Notes: generated by a model not told the origin, from the letters alone. A DNA stretch of 64,000 nt from Riptortus pedestris (GCA_019009955.1 CM032232.1:71551501-71615500); one strand, 5' to 3'. Counted from the first letter of the stretch, positions 24,501 to 34,831 are shown. Numbers and translations: made by a program.

Positions 24501-27500
24501 TAATCCACAAATAATGGGAGACTTCGCCAATGGCATGTGAGTACTTTTAGTTTTTTTCTATTTAACTAAATACTATATTTCTTTAATACTGATAGCATAT
24601 AAATATAATATAATTAAATTAATAATAAAATATATTTCATATGACTAAAGAATGATGGTTAAAAATTAAAAAAAAATGTGAGTTAATTCTAGCTTTGTCC
24701 TATGGAATATTCTTAAATTTTAGTATTTTTGCCAGAAAACAAAATAATATATTCCTGGTATGTAAGATCCTCCACATATTTATCCCCTCCATATTGACGG
24801 AAATTTTTGTGGGTGTTATGACCATTCCAGGTTTCTCAAGGGAACCTATGAATCTCCAATAAGAAGTTAGATTATTTATGATGGATTCTGATGAAAAATA
24901 TAAATTGGTATAAATATTTGATTCCACACATATTTATGCATCAAAAATGCAAAAAAAGTAATAAATATGGTTATTATTATTAATAAATAAGTTAAGACCA
25001 ATTTGGATTTTGATCTGGAAAGGGGACAAGAAAAGCTTTTCTAGAACTAAGAGTTATTCTGGAGTTTATTTAGGAGAGACATAAATAACAAAAATGGTAG
25101 TGCCATTTGCAAACTTAGGAAAAACTTTGATATTGTTAACTGGAAACTGATGTAACTGCATGCGTAGAATAAGAATAGTTTGGAAAGATAGAAGATTAAT
25201 TTGGAATATTTACAAAAACCAGAGTACACAAATCATTATTAGTGAGTTCTCAATTTTGCCCCTCAGTATGTATTAAATAGCTTAATTGAGTCATTTTATT
25301 ATTTAGTTCATTTTGAAAAGGTAAAATGTGTGCCTTTGTCATATTGTGCATTTCTTTTGGTTTTTGGGCCATAGGCCTGCTGCGCCCTTCTGACACTGTT
25401 ATGAGGCTCTTGCATGTACAAACTGAAGTGTACATCCAATAGTTCGGCTCAAAACCTTCACATATGAATTATATGCTATCTTTTAAAAACAAACTCAGCT
25501 TCCTATATATTACCTTTTCAAAATAAACTATTCAATTGTATCAACATTTCAGCAATGATTTCCTCTAATGCTGTATTTAATTGAGTTATTTTCATTTTTA
25601 GTGGAAACAAAATAGTATCATCTTTATTAAGTGCAGCCGTTATATTAATCAATGTTTACTACGTGGTTAGTAGTTTCAGTGTGATAAATTTGTGGTGGGA
25701 GTGGATGTTCCTTTCTATATACATTGTTCTGTATATAATTGTATGTTGTTACTTAATTATACACACTGCAGCAAGTATGTCATCTCCAGACAGTTTTATC
25801 AATAAGCATGAGGTAGGTTATATTTTTAATTCTTTTATTTTGTTATTTTCTCTTACATAGTCTTGTGAAAAGGTGCATAAACATATCAGGTTATAAAAGG
25901 ATAACATGTTATAAATAAATGACTTTATTCATATAGATCTGAAATGAATTTGGAATGTGGAAAAACATAGTAGAGTAAGTCAGTCAACACAGCCTTTTTT
26001 GCTTTTTGGTATTTAACATGTTAAGTGCGGCACGGGGTCAAATGACCCCGTACGTAACTAACTCCCAGTACGGGTCGGGTTTGAAGATAAATGTTCAAAT
26101 GTAAAGGCCTGGAGAGTGGTATTTGGGCTCAAGTCCGGCACGGGGTCATATAGTCATATGATTGTAATGTGTCGTAATTTAAAGTTAATTCATATTCACC
26201 CATTTTTATGTTTAACAAAGATTAAAATCCTTCGTTGGTCACCAAAATTATCACATAAAGGAGAAAAAAAGTTCCCGACAAGGTGAAAAATGTAAGGAAA
26301 AAATTCATTTATTTCTAAGTCATGTAACAAAAAATTGATGAAAACATGGCCTGTGACTGTCATATATTTTTTGATGTCCTAAGAGCAAAAAAATGTTTGA
26401 ATATAGCAATTTAGTTCATTTTACAAGTAGCAGTAGCGCATTAAAAGGGGATGATAGTGACTTCAGTCCAAAAAAAAAAAAAAAAGAAAAAAAACCTGAA
26501 TAAATTGTAATTTTCATAAGGAAAATTTCTAAGTTAATATTTTAACGACAAGGTTCACAAACGAAAATTCCTTTTTCCTTATTAAAAAAAAAAGCCCTAC
26601 ATGTATCATGGTCTGTATACCAACTCTTCAGGGGCCATTCCTCTTCAGATAATTTGACCAGTGCCTGTTCCTTTGAGATTTCGTCTTCCTTTTTGTTTAT
26701 ATTATTTGATAGATATGATCATCTCCCTTGATGGGACTTAACCCTTTAATATTGTGCATAGAAACTATAGTGGCTTTGCGCAATTAAAGGGTTAAAACAA
26801 CGAGACTGAAACTGGAACACATATTTGTTGCATGGCAGAAAGATAGCAAAATTTGGATGAGTTTCTACAGCCTCTAACCTCAATCTTCTTAAACATTTAA
26901 GTTCACTACAAAACTAGATGAGGTTAAGAAGAAACCATTTCCGAACACTCTGGTGGAAAGAAACCCGAATTGGCAACCGGGTCACATAATTTGCAGAAAA
27001 CTAACATTCACCGATAGATTCCTACATACTTACTAAAGCTGAAAGAATATCAAATCTACTGAGCTTGCCAAAAACAATAAAACATCTGATGTCAGCTCTA
27101 GAAAAATGGCTATGGGAAAGAAGAAATTAAAAGACAGTTCAAAAAGAAAAGAATTGAAGTCTTCATAAAAAAGAGTAATGATAAACCATAGCAGTGATAC
27201 CTGTTTTTAAAAGTAAAACAGAAAAGATTTTATGAATACTTAGAAAGCATTGAATAAATTTGCAAGCCATAGCTTTTGACTCACATAGAAAATTAAGACA
27301 TCTGAAACCAAGAATCAGCTCTATGCCAAAGTGTCAGGAATATATAGTATTTCCAGTTTTTGTGCCTTGAAATACTTCTATCAGACCGGCAGGCTCATAA
27401 ATCGAATCTAGAATCACTGAATGCACCAAGAGTGTAAAAACGTTCTGGACATAAGACTCAGCAATAGCAAAACACTTTTGGCAAGCCCACCAATACATTA

Positions 27501-30500
27501 AATTCAATGATCAGTGTTTGCAAAAGTTCATCGATGCCCGGAAAGAATAGTAGAAATGCCTTAGAAATAGTATGGCAAAATACCATCAAAGTAAAGATGG
27601 CTATAGACTAGGGAAACATAGAAACGCCATTGTTCTATCAAGCAGAACACCATAAACAACTAACAAAATTTCAAGGAAAGGGCCCTGGAAGAAATATCAG
27701 AAGATTCAGCCATTAAGGAACTTGATCTGTCTTTTTGCATAAAACGTTTAAATATCGAGTTTGGTAACGATCAAACAAAAATTGTGACCGCTAGAGCGTT
27801 AACAAACAAATATATACAAATTTTGAACGGACCTCATTTTCGTCATCTCCTGGGTAGGATTGATGGACATTTGAAGAAATTTTTCGAAAATCAAGTCATG
27901 AGTACGACCTCAATAGCTGATTTCCCTTAAGGGAAATCTGCTAAAATGTAGACAGTAAAATCCTAGAACATGGAGACAGTAAAACGTCCAAAAATTCTAA
28001 TAGTAATTATTTAATAAATTATTCGTATAATGTTTTGGTTAGTTAGTTAAAAAAATTAATGAATCAATGCAAGGAATTTTGTTTTTGATTGTCACTCCTT
28101 ATTTCTAAGGCAATTGTAGAAAAATATATCTCTATGAATAAGGTGTTAAATTAAATACATTTATTGGGTTCATTCGATGGTTATATTATCATTTAATACA
28201 TATTTAGTAAATAATTAAAATACATTTTTCTGACCTCTTTATTTCAGGTTATTAAGAAGTATATATTGGGGAAACCAGTGAATGAATTCCGGCTTGATCA
28301 GCAGTTTGATTCTCCACTATCAAGGTATTATTTATTTGATGTGACACAAAATTATACATTTTGAATACTTCTCAATTGCATGGCAGTGTCTATTAAGACA
28401 AAATCACTGTACTGCTCTGTTAGAGGTGCCAGGTTTAAGACTGAGGATATCACTCAAAATATGATTTAGTTAACCGATTACCAGATTTTGAGGTTCGTTT
28501 TTTTTATTTATTCCCCTACAAACATGAGGCAATTAAGTAGCTACATTAATAATAATAAAAACGCAGTGATATTTGGTTTGTTATTCCTCTATAACATGGC
28601 ATGGAATCTTTCAAGCTGACTACTTCACCTCCCATTGAGGTTTTAGCTTCCTTTAAATTTGGTTACTACATGTTATGAGTATATATTGTACTAAGTCTTT
28701 ACTTGTTACAAGATGATAAGATCTTTAAGCCTGGGTCACTATATGCATCTTGTATTGTAATTCCTCGTTAGTTCCTGTTTCATTTCTTCAGGGCATGTAT
28801 ATCACATATAATAAAGGTCTCTATAAAACAATATTTGTTATTTAAGCTTCGAATAATATGGTTTATTATATATCAGAGTATTGTTTATGTGTAGAAGTGG
28901 GGGTTTGCTGAAAACTGAAAAATGCAAATATCTTGATTAATATTCAAGATAGAGAATAAATAAATGTATATAACAATATTTATAGTACATTTGACTTGCA
29001 ATAAGATTGATTCTATACACTTTTTCGATCCGACTTATAGTAACAGAGATTTATCTAAATTTGTCATTAGCACAACCTCAATAGCTGATTTCCCTTCAGA
29101 GAAATCTGCTAAAAGAGCCCTTATTCCTTCAAAATTTCTTATTTGGAGCAGAAGACTTTCAAACACATGCTCCATCTTCAGCATTCCCTCATCAGAAAGA
29201 AATACTTTATATTGAAAGAAGATTCCACCCAAGTTCAAAACTATAATTGAGCTATCTTTCAGCAGGATATGTATTAACTGACCATTAATCTTCATTAGTG
29301 GGTTTCCCAACTAAATATCATTTACTTGTGAATTGCCTTATCACAATTAATAAAATAATAATTATATTGTTTAATTTAAGGAAATAATTAACAATTTCGT
29401 TAAATTAAATTTTTCTCCAAATAGGTTGTGATATTTTACAGGATATTTCTTTGTACGTCTCAGTGTCATCTATTGTTGTATTTTTTATGGCACTTTTAAA
29501 TAACTGTATCACCATAATTACTAAACTTTCTGCCTGATAAACTCTATTAACTTTTCATACTTTCTATATTTCAACACTTACAGTAAACTAACGGCTAAAT
29601 TAATGATTGTATATTGCTATTTATTTCATGTTTCCCACTCAAACTTAAACATTTACAAATAACCTTCTTTATAATTTCACTCTTACTATTATGGTTTCAT
29701 TTATGTATGTTTCTTTCCTTCTTCTTATTTATTTATTTATCTGTGTTATTTATTACTGCTGCAGTAATGATGAGGCTGCATAAGTTATTGTGAAGATAGA
29801 GTACCCTCAGTAAAACACTGAATGGAGTAAGGTATGGTGCTAACCCAGTATTAATAATATAGCTTTCTTATTGTTCTGAGCTTGTGCTTCTTTCTGGTAT
29901 ATTTTAATGTTCTGCTGTGTGTATTTTCTTAATACTAATGTTCTGCTGTGTGAATTTCTTAATACTAATGTTCTGCTGTGCATGCTTAATACACATATTA
30001 ATAATTGGAATATTATAAAATCATTCCACACTAATGCAGGGTGGTTCGAAAAGCACTACTAGATTACAAAAATTTATGTTGAAACCCAAAATTATTTGAA
30101 ACATATGGTTTGTTATGTATTAGCAGACTAATGCTATACAATCTATTTTGAAATACTAATACACGCCTCCTTATTTGATCGTGTTGTGCGTGTGCAAGTT
30201 CATTTGCCGTTAGTGGGTAATTGACTATGACCAATGCTTAGAAATATGTTTTCACCAAAATAAATCTCTGTTACCTTTTGGTGTCTTATCATCAGATCAG
30301 ATCTTATCCTGTCTCATTTCAAGTTAATATAGTAGTGTTACTTATTCCTTTATTCATCATTTGATTCGTTAATATGCACCTTAGCATTATCTCTATTGGA
30401 CTGTCTTATTCCTCACAGTTCAAGATCTATTAACAATAAGTATTTATTCTCTTACCCATTCATTTTATTATTATCCACCTCATCTAATTTCTTTTAAGTT

Positions 30501-33500
30501 TTAACTACATCTAGCACTGAGAACCATGCGGTCCTCCAAAAGTAACCACTTTCCTTATTCAGTCCTCATAATACTCTCTCTCACCTTATGAATTCAAATC
30601 ATAAGTTCAATGACTAAAAATGAAAAAAAAGGCTGTCAAGCAGGGACTGTGTCAACAAAGCAGATTTTCCACATATTTGTATTTATCTCAAAATGTAAAA
30701 GTTCAATGAGAACAACATTTGGCAATTATGCTTCATAATATAACAGCTTATTGTTAATATGACATGAGTAGGAGGGGGGGGGGGGTACGAAAGGCCGAAA
30801 ACTATATAATGCAAATATCTCAGTTAATAATCAAGATAGTGAAAAAACATACATAACAACTTCTGAGTTGGTATTCTGGCAGGTGGAATATGGAACCTCA
30901 GCAAGCTCAACCTGGCATCAACCATTGGCACACTGTTACACACCACTGACGATGATGCACAGCATCGAAAGCGCTTTGCCGTTTCAATAAATTATTATAG
31001 TGGAACCGTCGCCAACAATTTTTTCATCCTACATACATAACAACATTTATAGAGCATTACATTTGCAACAAAATTGGTTCTATATTAAAGAGAAAAAGTA
31101 TTTAGAAATATAACCTAAAAATTCATATTTATAGTACAGGAGTCAGAACTTTGTATTGTTTGGCAAAATCGTAAGATTCAGCTCAGTCCTAATTCTTGTC
31201 ATCAGTTCCAATTCTCACAGCCTTAAATTGAAAGTTATACTGTTAAAGCTAAGCATTGATTCCTTCATGCAAAACTTCATTTTAGTGTACTCCTTTGCAC
31301 AAAAGGATATAAATATAAGTGCTTTACATAATGTCAACCAACTATTTTCTAAGTTCCTGAAGAAGACAATTTTTCAAAATGTCATACCCTCCAGTATCTT
31401 CCATCATTCTCGCTCAGCTTTTCATTCAGATTGAAAGATATGTCTCTTGAAATAATTTATAAGCTTTATTTTTGTCATTGTTAAGGTATAAGCATTGTCT
31501 AAATTGATTTACTTTTACACATTAATGAATAATTAGTAATCATATGATTTCTTTGGCAATCAGTTTCTGATAGCGTTTAAACAACAGTTGATCAAAATAA
31601 TGTTGGGACTGAGTAAAGTAGTTATTTTTAAATCACTGTTGTTATCAAGGGATTGAGTAAGGCAGAACTTTCATCCCATTAATTTAAAATGATATCTAGA
31701 TACAGGGATAAAAATAAATCAACACAAATTTGTACTAATATATTTTTAAAAGAAAAAAAAAAACTTATTGGTCTAATTGAGTTAAAATTCACATATGATT
31801 TTTCAAAATGTACAAAAACAAATCAAAAATCTTGTTTCAAAATTTTTGATTTTAGATTATTTATTTATTTTTACATTTTTCTCCTTCCAGGCTAACATTA
31901 CATACAAACATATTAATAACATTTGGAATAAAAAAAAAAATATGTGTAGCATTATTAATTAATTTAGGCATATGGAATCTAGTTACTGAACTTTTTACAG
32001 CTAAATAATCGGAAAGTTGAGAAATTTAATCACAATTGTAAATATCTTCCTGCTTTTAAACAGTTAACTAATACATTATGCTACAGTTAATTCAGGAATT
32101 TAGTATATATTGTAACATGGGTAGGCTTACTTATATAATGATTAGAACTAATCATACGAATTGTCAAAATGTTAAAGAAATGTTGGAAGAAACGGGTCTT
32201 TTTCGTTTAACGCCCACCAGTGACTACCTTCAATAACTTATTACTAAGAAAATAACATATGATTAAGAAATCAAATTATAAAAGGTTTTATTTATGAACT
32301 GTTATATAGAAAATAAATTTAAAATATATTTAGAGGATTAAGGAATTTATAATTACAGCTTCCAGAAAGATGTGATTTCCTTTAACATTGTCTGGAATAA
32401 GTCTTTGTCCTTATTACGTCTGTGCCACATGAATTCACATAGGTAGGAATCTACGTGGTTCCTCCTTGTTCCACATTCTTTTTTATTGCGTCTTTTCGCG
32501 TTAGCCCAGAGTGACTCTATTTTTTGTGTATGAGCTCCGGTGACTGGATCAACAAAGTGGTTTAGTGTGAAGTGGGTGTAGTTATATTCCGGTATTGCCT
32601 CTATTCCGCTATATGCACGCCACAAATCGGACATTATCGTCGTGTCTGGAAGGATGGAGTCCTTTATGCAGCTTAAGAGTGTACCTGCAGTCCTGTCTGG
32701 CACATCATAAATGAAACATTCGCTTGTTTCACGACAAATCCCGCCGAAGACCCACTGTTGCAGATATAATCTTCCTACATTGAATTTTCTCCTTGTAAAG
32801 CAGGACTCCTCTATTTCCACAGTACAACCGGGACCACCTATTTTAATTGGGTTTTCAGAAGTGAATCCGCACACACTTCGCGTAAGTAATTCTTCCAATC
32901 AGTCACGGTTTCTGGAGCCATGCCTAGCTCCTCTTGACAAAATGCTGTCGTTGTGTAACCCTTGGCCCATCCATAAATAAATACTATTATAGTTCTGAAG
33001 GATATTTTGGAATTCACAAACCACGTACCTTCTCTGAGACCAATGTCCTTACGGCAGGTTCTCTTATAGAACCTCCAGCGGAAGGTATCACTTTTCTTAA
33101 CCAGGACCATATCATGCCCTTCACAACATTTCCTTTCTTGATGGAGTAGTCCATTTTCTTGAAAGAATTTAATACATTCATCGTTGGAGCTGAGTTTATC
33201 GTATAGAGTAAACAACGCCATTTTTCAATTAACTTTGCAGGTTGAGGTTAAATAGATCAGGTGGAGCCAAAGATAATACTAAGATGTGTGGTAACAGGTT
33301 ACACAATAATCACTGGCGGGCGTTAAACGAAAAAGACCCGAAGAAACTATTAGAGAAAGTGTTTTGAGTGCAGTGCAAATTTAGCATTAAAGTAATGATA
33401 TTATACACTTGCTATAAAATATTATTAAAAAATTTTAATTTTACTTTGAATATTTTAACAATGTGCATCTTAGAATTATAAATGTTGGTGAGCTGATAGT

Positions 33501-34378
33501 TCCTACCTTATAAAATTGTATTATTATTCTTAGTTAAAATGTTATTTCCATTCTAAGATAGAATATAATTAACTTTACTGATTATGAATGCCATGAAATG
33601 CCGAAAACCTTTTGTTAGTTTTGTTTGAAAATTTATGTGATAAATCAAAGTTGGGTTATTAAGTAAAAAAAAAATCCAAATAATAGGAGCCACACTGAAA
33701 TAAAAATATTTGCTGGTCAATAGTAAAAGTCAAAAAAGTAAACATTTCTTAGTACAGTGAGGTTGTGAACCATATTTAAACACATACACCAGCCATTTGG
33801 GCCTAAAAAATCTGTAATTTATATGTACAATACTTTTCATATTATGCCCATGAAACGAGTGTATTTATCATCCTAAAATAAGAAAAGTCCATCACGCAGG
33901 GGCTGCGTTAAATGAGCAGATTTCCCACTTTCGTCCTGTATTTGCATTTATCTCATGACATAAAAGTTCAATGAGAACAATATTTGTTACTTAGGCTTCA
34001 AATAAAGTGCTTCATAATATAACAGCTTACTGTTGATATGACAAGAGTAGGAGTGGGGGTTTACCTTTTACCGAAAACTAAAAAACGCAAATATCTCGGT
34101 TAATATTAACGATAATGAAAACATGTGCATAACAACATTTATAGAACTTTTAATTTGCAATAAGATTGATTCAATTCACATTTTCGATTCGACGTACAGT
34201 AACGGAGATATTTTGGATTTTCAAAAATCCTCCCCTCTAAACACCCCCCCCCTCCCACTGGACCAATTTCAGCCGTTAACGAATTTGATCTTTATTTTTA
34301 CATAATATGTTTAAATATGGAGTTTGGTAACGATCAAGCTAAAATTGTAACTGCTAGAGTGTTAACAGACAAATATAC

Positions 34379-34438
<60 letters not shown>

Positions 34439-34831
34439 GAACGGATCTCATTTTCGTCATCTCTTGGCTAGGATCGATAGACATTTGAAGAAACATTTTG
34501 AAAATCGCATCATTAGTACGACCTTAATAGTAGAAAAGGGTGGTAACCTGTAGGTAACCCGTCCCGATTAGCCATTGTAGCATAAAGTGGACGTAAATAA
34601 TAATAAAAAAAAACCTCAATAGCTGATTTCCCTCCCTCAAGGGAAATCTGCTAAAATTCATGAATTCAAAGTTTTAAAAATGACCTGGAGCATGCTATGG
34701 TCTAACAATTTAGCATAAATTGTATTTAATATTACCTTTAATTATATTTTATACAAAAATATTTTTTATATAATTGTTTCAGAGTGACTGGAACTAGATA
34801 TTGCATTAAAGATGAGGAGCCAGGTTTATGA
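12558..34831 (+). CDS. Mvl: NRAMP/Malvolio divalent metal transporter, 13 coding exons
   Basis: Proton-coupled Fe2+/Mn2+ transporter of the SLC11/NRAMP family, expected in endosomal/lysosomal and plasma membranes. Coding exons: 12558-12584, 12879-12998, 15538-15660, 16402-16628, 17467-17605, 20765-20920, 22453-22611, 22691-22744, 22870-23028, 24313-24536, 25602-25812, 28248-28324, 34783-34831. All have GT-AG borders and the frame stays open across every junction, giving 574 residues, close to the usual insect length. Seen in the translation: the TM1 metal-binding DPGN at about residues 73-76, MPHN of TM6 at 252-255, and the conserved loop [10 protein letters not shown] at about 370-379. NVT and NDT glycosylation sites lie at 325-338 in the loop encoded by the 54-bp exon 8. 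The N-terminus (first about 50 residues) is polar and poorly conserved. A second Met in exon 2 (MDYSEE) could be an alternative start. Introns carry many transposons, but no coding exon is broken. Naming it Malvolio is by family similarity. Confidence 0.95.
14390..14533 (+). mobile_element. HINE 3'-end fragment in NRAMP intron 2
   Basis: It matches the last part of the family, from TATATAATTTTGAATGACCTC through GATTGATGGACATTAGAAGA. It ends at GAGTACAACCTCAATAGCTG and a partly deleted palindrome TTCTTAAGGGAAATCTGC. Confidence 0.8.
16030..16245 (-). pseudogene. LINE reverse-transcriptase C-terminal scrap
   Basis: A minus-strand frame of 71 codons in NRAMP intron 3 contains [20 protein letters not shown] followed by a CSLTKK-like stretch. 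This is the familiar 'YKxxIxxxxxYGxExWxLT' block just after the reverse-transcriptase palm in non-LTR retrotransposons. It has no flanking open frame and is an old fragment. The clade is not assignable. Confidence 0.55.
16740..17165 (+). mobile_element. Degenerate HINE fragment in NRAMP intron 4
   Basis: It begins AATCATGCAGGAGCTGTGTA with AACTAAGATTTACTATT, a decayed family 5' end. It continues with TGTGGGGGTTTACTGAATGC and ends in a CCCTCTAGAACCTCCTCCCT block. The 3' palindrome is absent. Confidence 0.65.
18977..19645. mobile_element. TTAA-flanked piggyBac-like MITE with GGGGTCA palindromes
   Basis: TTAA at 18973-18976 and 19646-19649 flank inverted termini of the form CATGTAAGTGCGG / CACATTCAGTGCGG. 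The 669-bp interior has no transposase. It contains several palindromes built on CGGGGTCAAATGACCCCG and CGGGGTCAATTGACCCCG, at about 18994, 19538 and 19581, and half-sites near 19170 and 19218. A truncated second copy is at 26017-26468. Confidence 0.8.
21095..21385 (+). repeat. Decayed SINE in NRAMP intron 6
   Basis: The head is degenerate, but the tail ACCCATCCCAATTAGCCATA followed by GCAAAAAGTGAACGTTAATA and a short ATAATAATA run matches the 3' part of the window's SINE family. No target duplication was found. Confidence 0.45.
23270..23618 (+). repeat. SINE with an unusual 5' body, NRAMP intron 9
   Basis: The last 60 bp (CCCGCCCCAGTTAGCGTTAG, TTGCAAAAAGTGGACGTTAA, then TAAATAAATA) are those of the SINE family. 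The preceding 280 bp differ from the tRNA-like head of other copies and contain an internal duplication (AGCAGCCCTTGCC / AGCAGCTCTTGCC). It may be a chimera or a different family sharing the same 3' tail. Confidence 0.5.
23856..24012 (-). repeat. SINE, reverse orientation, in NRAMP intron 9
   Basis: Reverse complement of the family at 57813-58035. It reads CTAGCCAGGGTGGGACTAAG, then GTTTGTCACTAAATAAAT, then a reversed head with AGATTAAGGCCAGTGCTTTA and ACTCACATGGTTAACCTGAG. Its 3' tail is missing. It lies head-to-head with the next copy, about 40 bp away. Confidence 0.75.
24052..24272 (+). repeat. tRNA-derived SINE in NRAMP intron 9, just before exon 10
   Basis: The A-box-like GGTTAGCCATGTGAGTTAAG and B-box-like GGGTTTGATCCCCAG are followed by the family body and by AAAGTGGATGTTAATAAATA. 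It ends about 40 bp upstream of the exon at 24313, so the intron's 3' splice region is short native sequence. Confidence 0.8.
26017..26468. mobile_element. Truncated second copy of the GGGGTCA piggyBac-like MITE
   Basis: It starts after TTAA (26013-26016) with CATGTTAAGTGCGGCACGGG and follows 18977-19645 closely, with a deletion of about 80 bp after 26100. It loses similarity near 26450 at an A-rich run, so the right terminus and TTAA are missing. Confidence 0.75.
26560..26680 (-). repeat. Penelope-like terminal fragment with hammerhead-like core
   Basis: On the minus strand it reads CCCCTGAAGAGTTGGTATAC followed by AGACCATGATACATGTAGGG. The order CUGAAGA, short stem, near-GAAAC is that of a hammerhead ribozyme. 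The same block recurs twice at 36803-37145. The family call is by resemblance to Penelope-like terminal repeats. Confidence 0.45.
26742..26791. mobile_element. 50-bp TTAA-flanked mini-element
   Basis: TTAA (26738-26741) - CCCTTTAAT ... ATTAAAGGG - TTAA (26792-26795). The termini are perfect 9-bp inverted repeats in the piggyBac style (CCC next to TTAA), and only about 30 bp lie between them. Confidence 0.5.
27705..27946 (+). mobile_element. HINE 3' half in NRAMP intron 11
   Basis: It runs from TTCAGCCATTAAGGAACTTG through TTTAAATATCGAGTTTGGTA and GACCGCTAGAGCGTTAAC to an intact palindrome (GCTGATTTCCCTTAAGGGAA, then ATCTGCTAAAA). Confidence 0.9.
28815..29116 (+). mobile_element. HINE copy with internal deletion, NRAMP intron 12
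   Basis: It contains the middle section (ATTTGTTATTTAAGCTTCGA, GTGGGGGTTTGCTGAAAAC, TTTTTCGATCCGACTTATAG). It then jumps to the 3' end (ACAACCTCAATAGCTGATTT, CCCTTCAGAGAAATCTGC). The segment between is deleted. Confidence 0.85.
29900..29991. repeat. Three-copy tandem repeat, about 32 bp
   Basis: Three successive copies of a unit based on TTCTTAATACTAATGTTCTG followed by CTGTGTG. The first and last are incomplete. It lies in NRAMP intron 12 and has no evident function. Confidence 0.8.
30630..31090 (+). mobile_element. HINE 5' half carrying a further insertion
   Basis: It starts GGCTGTCAAGCAGGGACTGT with AGCAGATTTTCC and includes a G13 run at 30773-30785 where other copies have GGGGG. It continues as far as ACATTTGCAACAAAATTGG. 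Interrupted at 30861-31030 by a duplicated-flank insertion. Confidence 0.85.
30861..31030 (+). mobile_element. 170-bp retroposon fragment with perfect 14-bp target duplication
   Basis: ACATACATAACAAC flanks it exactly at 30847-30860 and 31031-31044, and uninterrupted HINE copies have this sequence once. The insert has no A tail. It contains CTGACGATGATGC-ACA-GCATCGAAAG, a CUGANGA ... GAAA arrangement around a 5-bp stem. This hints at a Penelope-like or retrozyme-type element. Confidence 0.75.
32194..33339 (-). mobile_element. Merlin DNA transposon with 8-bp target duplication
   Basis: Terminal inverted repeats of about 33 bp (GGGTCTTTTTCGTTTAACGC, then CC[A/G]CCAGTGA) differ at two positions. 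They are flanked by the perfect direct repeat GAAGAAAC at 32186-32193 and 33340-33347. The element is 1146 bp and encodes an ISXO2/IS1016-like transposase on the minus strand. It lies in NRAMP intron 12. Confidence 0.95.
32353..33221 (-). pseudogene. Merlin (ISXO2-like DDE) transposase, frameshifted
   Basis: Two overlapping minus-strand frames (33221-32838 and 32898-32353) join at a single frameshift near 32850-32880. The first holds the N-terminal zinc-binding/HTH region, with CCEGHDM and [13 protein letters not shown]. The second holds the DDE core: [15 protein letters not shown], then [12 protein letters not shown], then [10 protein letters not shown], then [15 protein letters not shown]. 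In Merlin/IS1016 transposases the first catalytic residue is Asp in VEIDES; here it is Glu (VEIEES). The second (SD) and third (IES) catalytic residues are kept. The frameshift alone makes the copy inactive, but apart from it the frame is otherwise clean, so the insertion is fairly young. Confidence 0.92.
34378..34434. repeat. (TA)n microsatellite inside a HINE copy
   Basis: About 28 TA units just before AATTTTGAACGGATC. It sits at the same internal position as the (ATCT)n tract of the copy at 38157-39113. Confidence 0.95.
34531..34609 (+). repeat. 5'-truncated SINE inserted in a HINE
   Basis: The tail TAGAAAAGGGTGGTAACCTG, then CCCGTCCCGATTAGCCATTG, then AAAGTGGACGTAAATAATAA, ending in A-rich sequence. 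It splits the HINE at CCTTAATAG / CCTCAATAG, a near-identical 9-bp flanking repeat. Confidence 0.8.

Larger units (their letters stand above)
33883..34657 (+). mobile_element. HINE reference copy (Helentron-associated element)
   Basis: This is the best-preserved copy. The 5' end is AAAGTCCATCACGCAGGGGC with subterminal AGCAGATTTCCC. The 3' end carries the matching inverted GGGAAATCTGCT inside a palindrome (AGCTGATTTCCC...GGGAAATCTGCT) and closes with CTAAAA. Subterminal inverted repeats, a 3' hairpin, a microsatellite at a fixed internal place and no coding capacity are the described traits of HINE/DINE-1 elements. At least ten further copies lie in this window. This copy holds a (TA)n tract and a SINE tail. 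Confidence 0.85.
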
